Shown here: positions 44,600 through 52,731 of the stretch, one piece after another
Layout of the letters: each line of letters starts with the position of its first letter
Position numbering within the stretch: position 1 is the stretch's first letter
Assembly: GCA_015066745.1 (NCBI GenBank)
Contig: SVNW01000020.1
Coordinates: 1 to 52,731 of the forward strand
Length of the DNA stretch: 52,731 nt
Reading direction: 5' to 3'
Source: Ruminococcus sp.
GTDB taxonomy: Bacteria > Bacillota > Clostridia > Oscillospirales > Ruminococcaceae
Made by a program: the position numbers and the translations under genes
Notes under the pieces: model-generated
What the model was told of the DNA's origin: nothing
Seen by the model: only the letters and a program-made list of their open reading frames with translations
Database searches by the model: none

Positions 44600-45013
44600 A
44601 TGAAAAGTATATATCATCTGACTGTACGCGGATATGAACTTGATTCATTCGGACATGTAAATAATGCTGTATATCTGCAGTATGCCGAAGCTGCAAAATG
44701 GGATTTTTTTAATCAGACCGGCCTTCTTGAGAACATCACAGCAGATGGATATTTTCCGGTTATACTGGAAAATAATCTTCGGTATATGCATGAACTTAAG
44801 ATGATGGATGAAGTTGCTGTTGAAACCACATGGAAGTGCGGAAGCAGTATCATGGAGTACAAGCATATTATAAGAAATCAGACAAGTGGTCAGATTGCCT
44901 GCAAGGTAACAGGAAAGCTTGTTTTTGTAAATAATGAACGGATAATATGCGATGTACCTGATTTTATAAAAAAATACGTGGAGTGCAATGAACTTGAAAA
45001 TAGAAACATATAA
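44600..45013 (+). CDS. Hotdog-fold thioesterase (4HBT family)
   Basis: 137 residues. The signature RGYELDSFGHVNNAVYLQYAEAA contains the catalytic Asp and the GHVNN loop of 4-hydroxybenzoyl-CoA-type thioesterases. The remainder follows the single-hotdog strand pattern, with WKCGSSIMEY and KLVFVNNE. It probably hydrolyses an acyl-CoA or acyl-ACP intermediate or releases the product. GGAGAG precedes the ATG, one base after the previous stop. Its end overlaps the next gene by 26 bases. Confidence 0.92.
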   Translation: MKSIYHLTVRGYELDSFGHVNNAVYLQYAEAAKWDFFNQTGLLENITADGYFPVILENNLRYMHELKMMDEVAVETTWKCGSSIMEYKHIIRNQTSGQIACKVTGKLVFVNNERIICDVPDFIKKYVECNELENRNI

Positions 45014-45632
45014 CAATATTGTTTTAGTAGAGTCCGATTCGCCACAGGATATATTTCAGAACAGCGAAGCAATAAACGATCGCCTTGAAAAAGGTGCAGC
45101 TGTTCTGATAGTAAATATCGGTGGAACGTTTAGTCTTCCTGAGGATAATGTACTCAGGGAGAATATACAGGAATATTTTAAAAATATAGATGCTCTTACT
45201 ATCGGAATGAAGTCTGATTTTTCAGAGGTTTCTTTTGACGGTATGACATTGTTTGACATACGTACAGGCAATACGGCATACAGTCTTGGTCACGACATTA
45301 AGCTTTCCGATGAGCAGTTAAAAAAATATGAAATTATGTGCGGTCGCAAAGAAGCACAGCGTTACAAAGATTTTTTAGAAAAGAAATCTGATGACCTTTT
45401 TGCCACAGGGCTGGTAAAGGTAATGGAAACAGAGTCTGAGCTTAAAGACAGTGTTACAGACTATGCCCAGAGATTACTTAAAGAAAAGTCTCCGTTTCAG
45501 ATTAAAGCTTTGATATCATGCTTTATGTATGCAAGGACAGGTGATACCGAGCTTGTTATGCGTGAAGAATCATGTCAGTTTTATAAGTTGATCAAGGAAA
45601 AATCGGAGGCTGGTATTAATGGAACAGAATAA
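44988..45632 (+). CDS. Degenerate crotonase-fold protein
   Basis: 214 residues. The C-terminal half (GRKEAQRYKDFL, FATGLVKVMETESEL, AQRLLKEKSPFQIKALI) follows the C-terminal helices of enoyl-CoA hydratases. The N-terminal half lacks the GADV loop, the Gly-rich oxyanion segment and both catalytic Glu motifs. It is therefore likely a non-catalytic or altered crotonase, perhaps a partner of the two complete ones on either side. The ATG at 44988 follows GGAG closely. It overlaps the thioesterase gene by 26 bases and the next hydratase gene by 14, signs of tight coupling. Confidence 0.7.
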   Translation: MNLKIETYNNIVLVESDSPQDIFQNSEAINDRLEKGAAVLIVNIGGTFSLPEDNVLRENIQEYFKNIDALTIGMKSDFSEVSFDGMTLFDIRTGNTAYSLGHDIKLSDEQLKKYEIMCGRKEAQRYKDFLEKKSDDLFATGLVKVMETESELKDSVTDYAQRLLKEKSPFQIKALISCFMYARTGDTELVMREESCQFYKLIKEKSEAGINGTE

Positions 45633-46329
45633 TGAGTATTTTGTTATTTCCGAGGAAAACGGTATACTTGTTCTTACGATGCAGGCACCGGGAAATAACC
45701 TGATGACAGATGAGTTCTTCAGACAGTATGAAGAACTTATGACAGAAATATCTAAGAAAAAGAAATTAAAAGGTTTGATAATAAAAGGAAGTGCACGTCA
45801 CTTCAGTGTAGGAGCAGATGTAGGGTCGCTTGCAGAGCGTTCTTCAACAGAATCAGAAACAATGAACGGTGATTATGATTTTTCACAAGGTCATGTAAAA
45901 CAGAAAAAGCTTGTAACATTTCTTCACGATCTTCCTTATCCGGTTGTAAGCGTAATAAGCGGTTTTTGTATCGGTTCGGGAAGCGAGATCGCTGTAAACA
46001 GTCACATACGTATATGTGAACCGACAGCGAGAGTAGGACAGCCCGAATCAACATTCGGTATATTGCCTGCCCTTGGCGGAATAGCAAGAAGTGTGGAAAT
46101 ATGCGGTTTGTCAAAAGCTATACAGCTTGTGTTTACCGGTGAACTTATTCCGGCGCAGGAAGCATATGAAATCGGCTGGGCTGATATTATGGCTGACAAA
46201 AAGCAAGGTCTGAAAAAAGCAATTGATCTGATTGAATGGATATCTGCAAATGTTTCGGAGTATAAACCAAGTGAAACAGAGTGCTATATTTCGGAATTTC
46301 TAAAAAACGAAGGAGACATTGATTTATGA
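45619..46329 (+). CDS. Enoyl-CoA hydratase/isomerase family protein 2
   Basis: 236 residues, complete crotonase fold: ARHFSVGADVGSL, oxyanion and first Glu in GFCIGSGSEIAVNS, second Glu in GQPESTFGILPALGG. Both catalytic positions are kept. It is overlapped by the degenerate crotonase at its start and overlaps the dehydrogenase gene by four bases. With that dehydrogenase it resembles the two halves of a fatty-acid-oxidation-type multifunctional enzyme made as separate chains, which could work in the reductive direction here. Confidence 0.92.
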   Translation: MEQNNEYFVISEENGILVLTMQAPGNNLMTDEFFRQYEELMTEISKKKKLKGLIIKGSARHFSVGADVGSLAERSSTESETMNGDYDFSQGHVKQKKLVTFLHDLPYPVVSVISGFCIGSGSEIAVNSHIRICEPTARVGQPESTFGILPALGGIARSVEICGLSKAIQLVFTGELIPAQEAYEIGWADIMADKKQGLKKAIDLIEWISANVSEYKPSETECYISEFLKNEGDIDL

Positions 46330-47462
46330 AAATCGGAATAGTTGGATACGGCAAGATGGGCTGTGAGATATTTCACGGTTTGTTTGATAAAAATGATTTT
46401 ATGCCGTGGGTAACTGTAGTTTGCATAGAGGATACAGAGATACACACTGTTAAGATACAAAAAGAGTTGGATAAGGCGTTGCGTCGTAAAAAAATCACAG
46501 AAGATGTTTACAACGAAAAATGCCGTAAATTTGCCTTCGTAAATTCACTTTCAGAATTATCGGGCTGTGATATAGTAATTGAATGTATCACAGAAGATCT
46601 GGAGGAAAAAAGGAAAGTATTCAAAGAGCTTTCTGAAATTGTATCAGAGCAGTGTATTTTTGCGTCAAATACATCTTCTTTATTGCTTGAAAAGATATTT
46701 GAAGATGTACCAAATCCGGAACGTTGTATAGGAATGCACTTTTTCTATCCTGTAAAACTTTCGGGATTTGTAGAGATAAATAAATTGTCAGTCACACATG
46801 ATAAGACAGTAAATGCAGTCAGGGATATATCTTCTCAAATCGGTAAAAATACAGTGATTTTTGAAAATGATTATCATATGTATATGAATCAGTTTATATC
46901 ACTGGCTGTTTCACAGGGAATATACAGTACAGAAAAAGCAGGAATAAAGGTCAGGGATAGTATGGAGATATTATCTGAGATTTTTACAATGCACGGTTTG
47001 TTTGGTATGATAGACAGTATAGGTCTTGAGTTGTTACGAAGAAGTTCGGGTAATTTTCAGCTTGAGAGAATACAGCCTGTCGTAAAATACGGTGATTCAT
47101 GGATGGAGAAATGTGTCTGTGACGGTTGTCCGGGAGTGCCGGGGACATTTTTGTCATATATGGAAAATAAGCAGTCAGCTGAAAGCGGAAATATTGACGC
47201 AGAAGAGTTAAAATGCACTGTTATTTCCGTATTGCTTAATGAAATAGTACATATGGCAAGTGAAGTTACAGATCCTGATATAGTTTCTGAAGCGGTTGCT
47301 GATGCTGTTGGTATCGAAGGAAAATGGAGCGATTATTATAAAACCTACGGTTATGAACGCATAAGCAATGTTCTTGAAATACTCAGAAATGATACAGGCT
47401 GGGAGTTGTACACACCGGCAGATAAAAGTTTATATGATAAATATTTAGATAAAGAAAGGTGA
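46326..47462 (+). CDS. 3-Hydroxyacyl-CoA dehydrogenase
   Basis: 378 residues. The NAD-binding motif IGIVGYGKMGCEI begins the chain. VIECITEDLEEKRKVFKEL, FASNTSSLLLEKI and RCIGMHFFYPV are the standard catalytic and CoA-binding segments. The C-terminal dimerisation domain follows and is longer than usual, so the total exceeds the ~280-residue Hbd form. It would interconvert beta-keto and beta-hydroxy thioesters. No FabG-type ketoreductase is visible in this operon, so this protein may fill that role, an unusual choice for an ACP-based pathway. Confidence 0.9.
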   Translation: MKIGIVGYGKMGCEIFHGLFDKNDFMPWVTVVCIEDTEIHTVKIQKELDKALRRKKITEDVYNEKCRKFAFVNSLSELSGCDIVIECITEDLEEKRKVFKELSEIVSEQCIFASNTSSLLLEKIFEDVPNPERCIGMHFFYPVKLSGFVEINKLSVTHDKTVNAVRDISSQIGKNTVIFENDYHMYMNQFISLAVSQGIYSTEKAGIKVRDSMEILSEIFTMHGLFGMIDSIGLELLRRSSGNFQLERIQPVVKYGDSWMEKCVCDGCPGVPGTFLSYMENKQSAESGNIDAEELKCTVISVLLNEIVHMASEVTDPDIVSEAVADAVGIEGKWSDYYKTYGYERISNVLEILRNDTGWELYTPADKSLYDKYLDKER

Positions 47463-47470
47463 TTAAATAT

Positions 47471-48682
47471 ATGTCTAAAGTATTGATAACAGGCATGGGC
47501 GCAGTTACTTCAATCGGAAGTACCGTTGCAGATTACTGGAATGGTCTTGTTGAAGGAAAATGCGGTATAGATAAGATAACAAGAATTCCGGTTGATGATC
47601 ATGAGTCTAAAGTAGCTGCTCAGGTAGATGATGAGTTTGAAACACTCGTTAAGAAATACTGGAAAAAACGTCAGCTTAATGCTACTACAAAAGCTATGAG
47701 AATGACTCTTGCGTCATCAGGAGAAGCAATAGATGATAGTGGTGTTGATTTTGATACAATGAACAAAGACAGAGTAGCTCTGATATATGGTGTTATAAAC
47801 AACTCATACAGAGATGCCGAAAAGGATACTCCACTCAATGCTATTCTCAAAGATACACCAAGTGTTTGCCCTGCACTTGTTTCTATAAAATATGGTCTTA
47901 GCGGAACATCATTCAACGTTTCCACAGCTTGTGCTTCATCCGCTTATGCTATGGCACTCGGTGCACAGCTTATAAAGTGCGGAATGTATGATATGGTATT
48001 GATAGGCGGAATGGGTTCTATGGTATCCCATGCAGCTATAAAGGGCTTTAATCAGATCATGGCGATGTCTGTATGCGAAGACCCTAGCTGTGCGTCTGTA
48101 CCTTTTACAGCAAATCGTGACGGTTTTGTTATGGGTGAAGGTGCAGGAACAGTTATTCTTGAATCAGAAGAATCAGCAAAAAGAAGAAATGCTAAAGTTT
48201 ACTGTGAACTGGCAGGATACTCTATGTATGGAGAGGCTCACGATCTTACAGCACCTCTTACAGATGGTACAGGCATGGAGAAAACAATGAGAATGGCTCT
48301 TGAAAATGCAGGTATCTCAACTGAAGATGTAGACTATATAAATGCACACGGTACATCTACTATATTGAACGACAAGTATGAAACAATGGCTATAAAGAGA
48401 TTGCTCGGAGATCACGCAAAAGATGTTCCGGTGTCCTCAGTCAAGGCAGCTATAGGTCATACTCTCGGTGCAGGAGGCGTTCTTGAAGCTATAGCTTGTA
48501 TAAAAGCGATAGAAACAGATATCCTTCCGCCTACAGTGAACTATAATGTACCTGATCCCGAACTGGATCTCGATTACATTCCAAATAAAGCAAGACAGAA
48601 GAAAATAGATGTTGCTTTGTCAAACTCATTTGGTTTTGGCGGTCATAACGCAACACTTGTTTTCCGCAGATACAGTGAATAA
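47471..48682 (+). CDS. Beta-ketoacyl synthase (KAS II/FabF type)
   Basis: 403 residues. The complete Cys-His-His triad is visible: Cys154 in STACASSAYA, His293 in NAHGTST and His330 in AAIGHTLGAGG. Lys325 and the Phe/Gly-rich NSFGFGGHN near the C-terminus are also present, so it should be an active decarboxylating condensing enzyme. No chain-length-factor partner is encoded nearby, unlike aromatic type II PKS systems. The ATG at 47471 is set by AAGGTGAT. It is central to reading the operon as an acyl-chain-building pathway. Confidence 0.95.
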   Translation: MSKVLITGMGAVTSIGSTVADYWNGLVEGKCGIDKITRIPVDDHESKVAAQVDDEFETLVKKYWKKRQLNATTKAMRMTLASSGEAIDDSGVDFDTMNKDRVALIYGVINNSYRDAEKDTPLNAILKDTPSVCPALVSIKYGLSGTSFNVSTACASSAYAMALGAQLIKCGMYDMVLIGGMGSMVSHAAIKGFNQIMAMSVCEDPSCASVPFTANRDGFVMGEGAGTVILESEESAKRRNAKVYCELAGYSMYGEAHDLTAPLTDGTGMEKTMRMALENAGISTEDVDYINAHGTSTILNDKYETMAIKRLLGDHAKDVPVSSVKAAIGHTLGAGGVLEAIACIKAIETDILPPTVNYNVPDPELDLDYIPNKARQKKIDVALSNSFGFGGHNATLVFRRYSE

Positions 48683-48703
48683 TTACGAAAAGGAGTATAC
48701 CTG

Positions 48704-49057
48704 ATGCCGATTTGTCAGATGAAAACAAACTATAAGATGGACGAGCAGATAAGGAAAGCTTTTTTATCAAAGACAGCAGATCTGCTGTCGGAAATTCTTG
48801 AAAAGCCTCTGCCTGCTGTTATGGTTATGTTATCAAATGAACATATGTATATGAACAATTCAGATGATACCGTTTTTTTTGCTGAGTTTCGTTATATACG
48901 TGATTTTAAGGACGAGCAGGAAAAGTCCGGATTTTTAAAAATGTTTGCAGATCGTATGCTCGGACATATACAGGAGTATACAGGCGTAGATCCGTACAGG
49001 ATATATATGCAGTTTACAGAAATGGACCGACAGGGGGCATGGAAGTATACTCCATGA
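48704..49057 (+). CDS. MIF/tautomerase-superfamily protein
   Basis: 117 residues, the length of the MIF/D-dopachrome tautomerase family. The mature N-terminus would be Pro2, the catalytic base of this fold. The sequence then follows the family outline: KTADLLSEILEKPLPAVMVML, ADRMLGHIQEYTGVDPYRIYMQFTEMDR and a Trp near the C-terminus. It may tautomerise or otherwise act on an enolisable intermediate made by this operon. AAAAGGAG precedes the ATG. Assignment rests on overall pattern and Pro2; sequence identity to known members is low. Confidence 0.7.
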   Translation: MPICQMKTNYKMDEQIRKAFLSKTADLLSEILEKPLPAVMVMLSNEHMYMNNSDDTVFFAEFRYIRDFKDEQEKSGFLKMFADRMLGHIQEYTGVDPYRIYMQFTEMDRQGAWKYTP

Positions 49058-49114
49058 GTAAAAAAAATAAAAAGATTATGATATAGGTGTAAAACAGAAA
49101 GGAATAAATATATA

Positions 49115-50233
49115 ATGAAATGGCGAATTCGTGATTTGTTAAATCCGGTTGTAACAAGAACACTTTTATACGGAGCAAATTCTTTTGATATGGAGTATAT
49201 TCTCCAGAAAATGGACCAGATCAAAGTTATGAGCGGAAAGCAGATCAAAGTTGTATGGCTTGGAGAATGGGAGAGAAAAGCAGAACACTATCTTAAATAT
49301 GCTCAGATGTCAGAGGAAAAGGGAAATATAATCTCTGCAAGAGAATACTATAAAATGGTTACACGTTGCCACTATGCATGCTATATGATAAATTCTGATG
49401 ATATAGAGCAGAAAAGAGAAATCTATAAAAATCTTGAAAAGTATTATAAAAAAGAAGTTTCACTTCGTTCAAATCGTGTTGAATTTATTGAGATCGATAC
49501 AAAGGGCGGAAAGATACCGGCTTACCTTCATTTCCCCGATAACGGAAAGTCAGGTAAGTATCCATGTGTAACAACATATTCGGGTATCGGAAGCTGTAAG
49601 GAAGAACTCGATCTGTTGTCATCAGCACTCAACGAACGTGGAATAGCAGTACTTAACGTTGATATGCCGGGTACAGGTTCGGCTCTTTTTGATTATGACC
49701 TTAAATGTATCGGAGATCAGCTTGATGATGCATTTGACGCAATATCAGCTTATCTTGAATCAAGAGAGGATATCGACTCTGAACGTATGGCAAACTATGG
49801 TCTTTGTATGGGCGGAGGATATGCATTCCGTGCTTCTGCAAAGAGAGAAAAGACAAAGTGCTGCGTAAGTTTGTTCCCGCTGTTTCTTAACTTTGCGGAT
49901 ATGGAAAACATACCGATATGGATGAAACGAGGAAAATGGTCTGCTTATCAGTACGGAGAGTATGATGATTATCTCGAACGTATGAAGAGCATAGAAGAAG
50001 GTAATATATCATGTGACTTCCTTATGGTTCACAGTGATGATGATAACTGGATGGATACAGATGCGTCTGTTAAACTTTATGACAGGGCAAAGGGGTATAA
50101 GGAGCATATACTTGTTGAAGAAAAACCGGCATATGCGTCAGAAGAAACCATTATGCATGCTATGCCGGTAGGAGAACAGTTCCACTGGGTCAAGCATATT
50201 GCGGCAGATTTTCTTGCAGAAAGGCTGAAATAA
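49115..50233 (+). CDS. FrsA/DHPON-hydrolase-like alpha/beta hydrolase with Cys nucleophile
   Basis: 372 residues: a helical N-terminal cap (about 1-115) and an alpha/beta-hydrolase core. The nucleophile elbow reads GLCMGGG, so the nucleophile is Cys231 where Ser is usual. The acid is probably Asp in MVHSDDDNWMD and the His lies in GEQFHWVKH. FrsA-like and 2,6-dihydroxypseudooxynicotine hydrolase-like proteins cleave C-C or ester bonds, and some occur in polyketide clusters. A Cys nucleophile recalls dienelactone hydrolase and might favour acyl transfer or cyclisation. AAAGGA precedes the ATG; it shares one base with the ligase gene. Confidence 0.82.
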   Translation: MKWRIRDLLNPVVTRTLLYGANSFDMEYILQKMDQIKVMSGKQIKVVWLGEWERKAEHYLKYAQMSEEKGNIISAREYYKMVTRCHYACYMINSDDIEQKREIYKNLEKYYKKEVSLRSNRVEFIEIDTKGGKIPAYLHFPDNGKSGKYPCVTTYSGIGSCKEELDLLSSALNERGIAVLNVDMPGTGSALFDYDLKCIGDQLDDAFDAISAYLESREDIDSERMANYGLCMGGGYAFRASAKREKTKCCVSLFPLFLNFADMENIPIWMKRGKWSAYQYGEYDDYLERMKSIEEGNISCDFLMVHSDDDNWMDTDASVKLYDRAKGYKEHILVEEKPAYASEETIMHAMPVGEQFHWVKHIAADFLAERLK

Positions 50234-51795
50234 TGAATAAGAATACTTTTTTTGATACTTATACTTCAATGGCGGATGAAAAACCTGAAAAGGTACTTCT
50301 CCGTATTGATGACAATGAGCTTACATACGGTCAGTTTATGAAAGAAACTGCTGTAATAGGTTCAGGTATGAAAAAACTTGGAATAAATAAAGATGACAAG
50401 ATCGGTATCGTAATGCCAAACAGCATAGAATGGTATCTTGTATTCTGGTCAGCTATACGTATAGGCGCACAGCCTGTTCCGATAGATCCGCAGAGCGGAA
50501 GTCTTGAACTTTCACGTCTTATTCCTGCTACTACTATAAAGATGTGCTTTGCTTCTGAAAAGTACAGAAGCAATAATATAGTAAACGCACTCAAAGAGCT
50601 TGTACCATCAAAGTTCCCTCTTCAGAAAGTAGTTTGCTATATGGAATCAGAGGAAAAGTTTGAGTCAGATGAGTTTATTACTTTTGAAAAATTCAGAAAT
50701 GACTTTTGTGGTGAAGAATGTGACATTTATGTTCCTGAAGATGATCATATCATGTCACTTGCATGCACATCGGGAAGTACAGGCACACCAAAGGTCTTAT
50801 CTGTTCCTTACTACGGATTTTATCAGGCAGAAAAAGATATAAGCGATTATCTTGAATTTGGCGAAGATGATGTTATGATGATAGGTATGACACTTTATCA
50901 TCAGGGCGGTTTCGGAATGGGACTTCAGAATACTGTAAAGGGCGGAACAGTTATGTATCAGCCACAGTTCAATCCTGTTACATTCCTTGAAACAGTTCAG
51001 AAATATCATGTAAACGTAATACAGCTTACAGCGACACTTGCAAAAGTTCTTCTTTCCGTTCCCGGTTTTGAAGAGTATGACCTTTCAAGCGTAAAGGTTT
51101 GCTATTTTGCAGGAGAAGTTCTTCCGCGTGAAGTTGCAGATATATTTGTAAATGACCTTAATATCAGAGTTATAAATGTTATCGGTTCTTCTGAAACAGC
51201 TACAATGGTAGTATGGGATTCAGCATTTGACAATGATACTGATCCTAGTGATTTCCGTAAGCTTCCGTTTACAGATGTAAGAGTTCTTGGAATGGGTGAC
51301 AAGGAAGTTGCTGACGGTGAAGTAGGTGAACTCTGCATTTTCACTGACGCAGTAATAACAGATTATTTTGGAAATCCTGAACTTTCTGCTGAAAAGATAA
51401 TAAACGAAAACGGCAAGAGATGGTTCCGCACAGGAGATCTTGTACGTAAGATCGAAAACGGCAGAGTACGTTTTGCAGGAAGAAGCAAACGTATAATCAA
51501 AAGAGGCGGAAATCTTGTTCACGCAGAAGAAGTAGAAGCAGCACTGCTTACACACCCTAAGATCGCAGCAACGGCAGTAACAGCCGAAGACCACAAGATC
51601 ATCGGTCAGCAGATAGTTGCATATGTTCAGCTTGCCGAAGGCGTTGATAAGATGACTCGTGGTGAGATAGCACGTTATTTTGACGGTAAGCTTTCTGCAT
51701 ACAAACTTCCTGATAAAGTGGTAGTTGTTGAAGAAATACCAAAAGATATCGGTAAGATACAGTTTAAATATCTCAGAGAAAAAGCAAAAGTTTAA
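50233..51795 (+). CDS. Acyl-CoA/acyl-ACP synthetase (AMP-dependent ligase)
   Basis: A 520-residue ANL-superfamily adenylating enzyme. Motifs in order: P-loop LACTSGSTGTPKV, NVIGSSETA, WFRTGDLV, FAGRSKRIIKRGGNLVHAEEVE, and the C-terminal catalytic Lys region PKDIGKIQFKYLRE. It would activate a carboxylic acid as its AMP ester and load it onto CoA or a carrier protein, plausibly one of the two ACPs here. The substrate pocket cannot be read reliably by eye. Start ATG overlaps the hydrolase stop (TAATG). Confidence 0.95.
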   Translation: MNKNTFFDTYTSMADEKPEKVLLRIDDNELTYGQFMKETAVIGSGMKKLGINKDDKIGIVMPNSIEWYLVFWSAIRIGAQPVPIDPQSGSLELSRLIPATTIKMCFASEKYRSNNIVNALKELVPSKFPLQKVVCYMESEEKFESDEFITFEKFRNDFCGEECDIYVPEDDHIMSLACTSGSTGTPKVLSVPYYGFYQAEKDISDYLEFGEDDVMMIGMTLYHQGGFGMGLQNTVKGGTVMYQPQFNPVTFLETVQKYHVNVIQLTATLAKVLLSVPGFEEYDLSSVKVCYFAGEVLPREVADIFVNDLNIRVINVIGSSETATMVVWDSAFDNDTDPSDFRKLPFTDVRVLGMGDKEVADGEVGELCIFTDAVITDYFGNPELSAEKIINENGKRWFRTGDLVRKIENGRVRFAGRSKRIIKRGGNLVHAEEVEAALLTHPKIAATAVTAEDHKIIGQQIVAYVQLAEGVDKMTRGEIARYFDGKLSAYKLPDKVVVVEEIPKDIGKIQFKYLREKAKV

Positions 51796-51821
51796 AAATA
51801 ACGAAAGGGAGTTTTATTAAA

Positions 51822-52073
51822 ATGCCAGAATTAACATGGGATATATTCAGAGAAAGCATTTCTGATTATGTAGGACTTGATATTGAAGAAATAAATAAGG
51901 ATACAGATGTTTTCGAGGACCTTTGTCTTGATTCACTCGGACTTTTCGGACTCGGAGCACATATCACAGATACATTCAAGAGAAACGTACCTGTTTCATC
52001 TGTTGCTTCACTCAGTAAGATAGGCGAGCTTTTCGACTTGCTCGTAAACGAAGGTGTACCGCAGGAGGACTAA
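51822..52073 (+). CDS. Acyl carrier protein 2
   Basis: An 83-residue carrier protein. The phosphopantetheine Ser38 lies in FEDLCLDSLGLFGL, and the helix pattern is standard. It is clearly diverged from ACP1 at 43567. Placed between the acyl ligase and a type II thioesterase, it may be the loading carrier for the ligase, while ACP1 next to the AT may carry the extender unit. AAAGGGAG precedes the ATG. Confidence 0.92.
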   Translation: MPELTWDIFRESISDYVGLDIEEINKDTDVFEDLCLDSLGLFGLGAHITDTFKRNVPVSSVASLSKIGELFDLLVNEGVPQED

Positions 52074-52074
52074 G

Positions 52075-52731
52075 ATGAAACTTCTGATCTTACCTCATGC
52101 AGGAGGTTCGGCAAGAGGTTACTGCGTTTTTAAAAAGTTTCTTGCAAACGGGATAGAACTTATTCCTGCAGAGCCTGCAGGCAGAGGATCACGTACAGCC
52201 GAAGCTTGTTTTGATGATATAACAGAATGTGCGACAGATTTGCTCAGACGAAATCGTGAGCATATAGAAAACGGTGATTATGCGGTATTTGGTCACAGCA
52301 TGGGTACACTGCTTGCCTTTGAGTTTGTAAGACTTGCAGTTAAGGACGGTTTGCCGGCACCAAAGCACGTATTTCTTTCGGGAAGATGTGCGCCCGATGA
52401 AGCGCCGGGATTATTTTCAGAAGAAGATGATATATCAGACAGTGATGTAGTAGATGTTTTTATAAAAAACAAATTACTGCCTGATATGATACTTGAAAAT
52501 AAGGAAATGCTCAATATGATATCAAAGATCATAGGTGCAGATGTACGTATGGTCGAAAAGTACAGACCGACACCAGAAACTTTTAAGTTTCCGTGTGATA
52601 TAAGTGTTTTGTACGGAACTGAAGATGAGCTTTTAAGTGGGGCAGGCGTAGACGGTTGGAAACGTTTTGCTCAGAAAAACTGTGATATTCATTCTTTTTC
52701 GGGCGGACATTTTTATTATAATGATAATAAA
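52075..52731 (+). CDS. Type II thioesterase, 3' end outside the window
   Basis: 219 residues are visible, with no stop before the window ends. It opens LLILPHAGGSARGYCVFKKFL, the type II thioesterase signature, with the nucleophile Ser in VFGHSMGTLLAFE and the catalytic His in FSGGHFYYND. Such enzymes free stalled carrier proteins in polyketide and non-ribosomal peptide systems, sometimes also releasing the product. AGGAGG lies six bases before the ATG, two bases after the ACP2 stop. Only the last ~20 residues are missing by family length, and the operon may continue beyond. Confidence 0.92.
   Translation, partial: MKLLILPHAGGSARGYCVFKKFLANGIELIPAEPAGRGSRTAEACFDDITECATDLLRRNREHIENGDYAVFGHSMGTLLAFEFVRLAVKDGLPAPKHVFLSGRCAPDEAPGLFSEEDDISDSDVVDVFIKNKLLPDMILENKEMLNMISKIIGADVRMVEKYRPTPETFKFPCDISVLYGTEDELLSGAGVDGWKRFAQKNCDIHSFSGGHFYYNDNK

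Noticed and set aside
42519-52731. Reading the terminal operon as an HMG-type beta-branching cassette or as aromatic type II PKS
   Set aside because: No HMG synthase homologue and no chain-length factor are visible, and the crotonases come with a hydroxyacyl dehydrogenase instead.
1-52731. CRISPR arrays, tRNA or rRNA genes, insertion sequences, integrases, attachment sites
   Set aside because: None seen: no regularly spaced repeats, no cloverleaf or rRNA-like sequence, no transposase or integrase frames.

Overview
The window looks like chromosomal DNA of an AT-rich, Gram-positive obligate anaerobe, most likely a Ruminococcus-type member of the Clostridia. Support comes from strong AGGAGG-type ribosome binding sites, consensus TTGACA-17-TATAAT promoters, frequent TTG/GTG starts, lipobox lipoproteins, the anaerobic ThiH route to thiamine, and meso-diaminopimelate dehydrogenase. 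Genus is an inference; no rRNA, tRNA or CRISPR array was seen.

Layout. 1-5322: two-component system plus FtsX-type ABC exporter. 5419-10623: cold shock protein with an elaborate leader, SGNH hydrolase and divergent LysR regulator, LuxS, EAL phosphodiesterase, small GyrI-like protein. 10624-16923: an accessory region with a decayed C39-type secreted protein, two lipoproteins, one of them a long sensor-like domain fused to a solute-binding domain, and an intact C39-like secreted protein with a wall-associated C-terminal domain. 17068-22697: HPt protein, ECF sigma/anti-sigma pair and a second sensor/solute-binding lipoprotein sharing the sigma promoter motif. 22725-24739: PhoP/PhoR-like pair. 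24892-27285: AgrC/AgrA-like pair divergent from a 10-codon peptide gene. 27324-33773: complete TPP-riboswitch operon thiS-F-G-H-tenI-E-D-C. 33799-42168: DUF234-type ATPase, an unrecognised two-gene module, MATE pump, ddh, CorA-like transporter. 42381-52731 (runs off the end): a one-direction biosynthetic operon of stand-alone AT, two ACPs, KS, enoyl-CoA hydratases, hydroxyacyl dehydrogenase, tautomerase-like protein, unusual hydrolase, acyl-AMP ligase and thioesterases.

Two systems stand out. First, tandem TTTACTCC/T boxes with an exact 21-bp period occur three times: before the peptide gene, before the intact C39-like gene, and before the decayed C39 gene. This is the architecture expected of LytTR-family (AgrA/ComE) targets, and the only LytTR regulator in view sits beside the peptide gene. 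The sequence therefore suggests a small-peptide quorum circuit controlling secreted C39-like proteins. Second, the terminal operon looks like a dissociated polyketide or fatty-acyl pathway with an odd enzyme set, whose product cannot be named from sequence.

Other signals are three perfect parS-like palindromes, a cold-shock gene leader with a built-in terminator hairpin, and a shared ECF promoter motif. Start codons were chosen mostly by ribosome binding site position and are inferences where noted.
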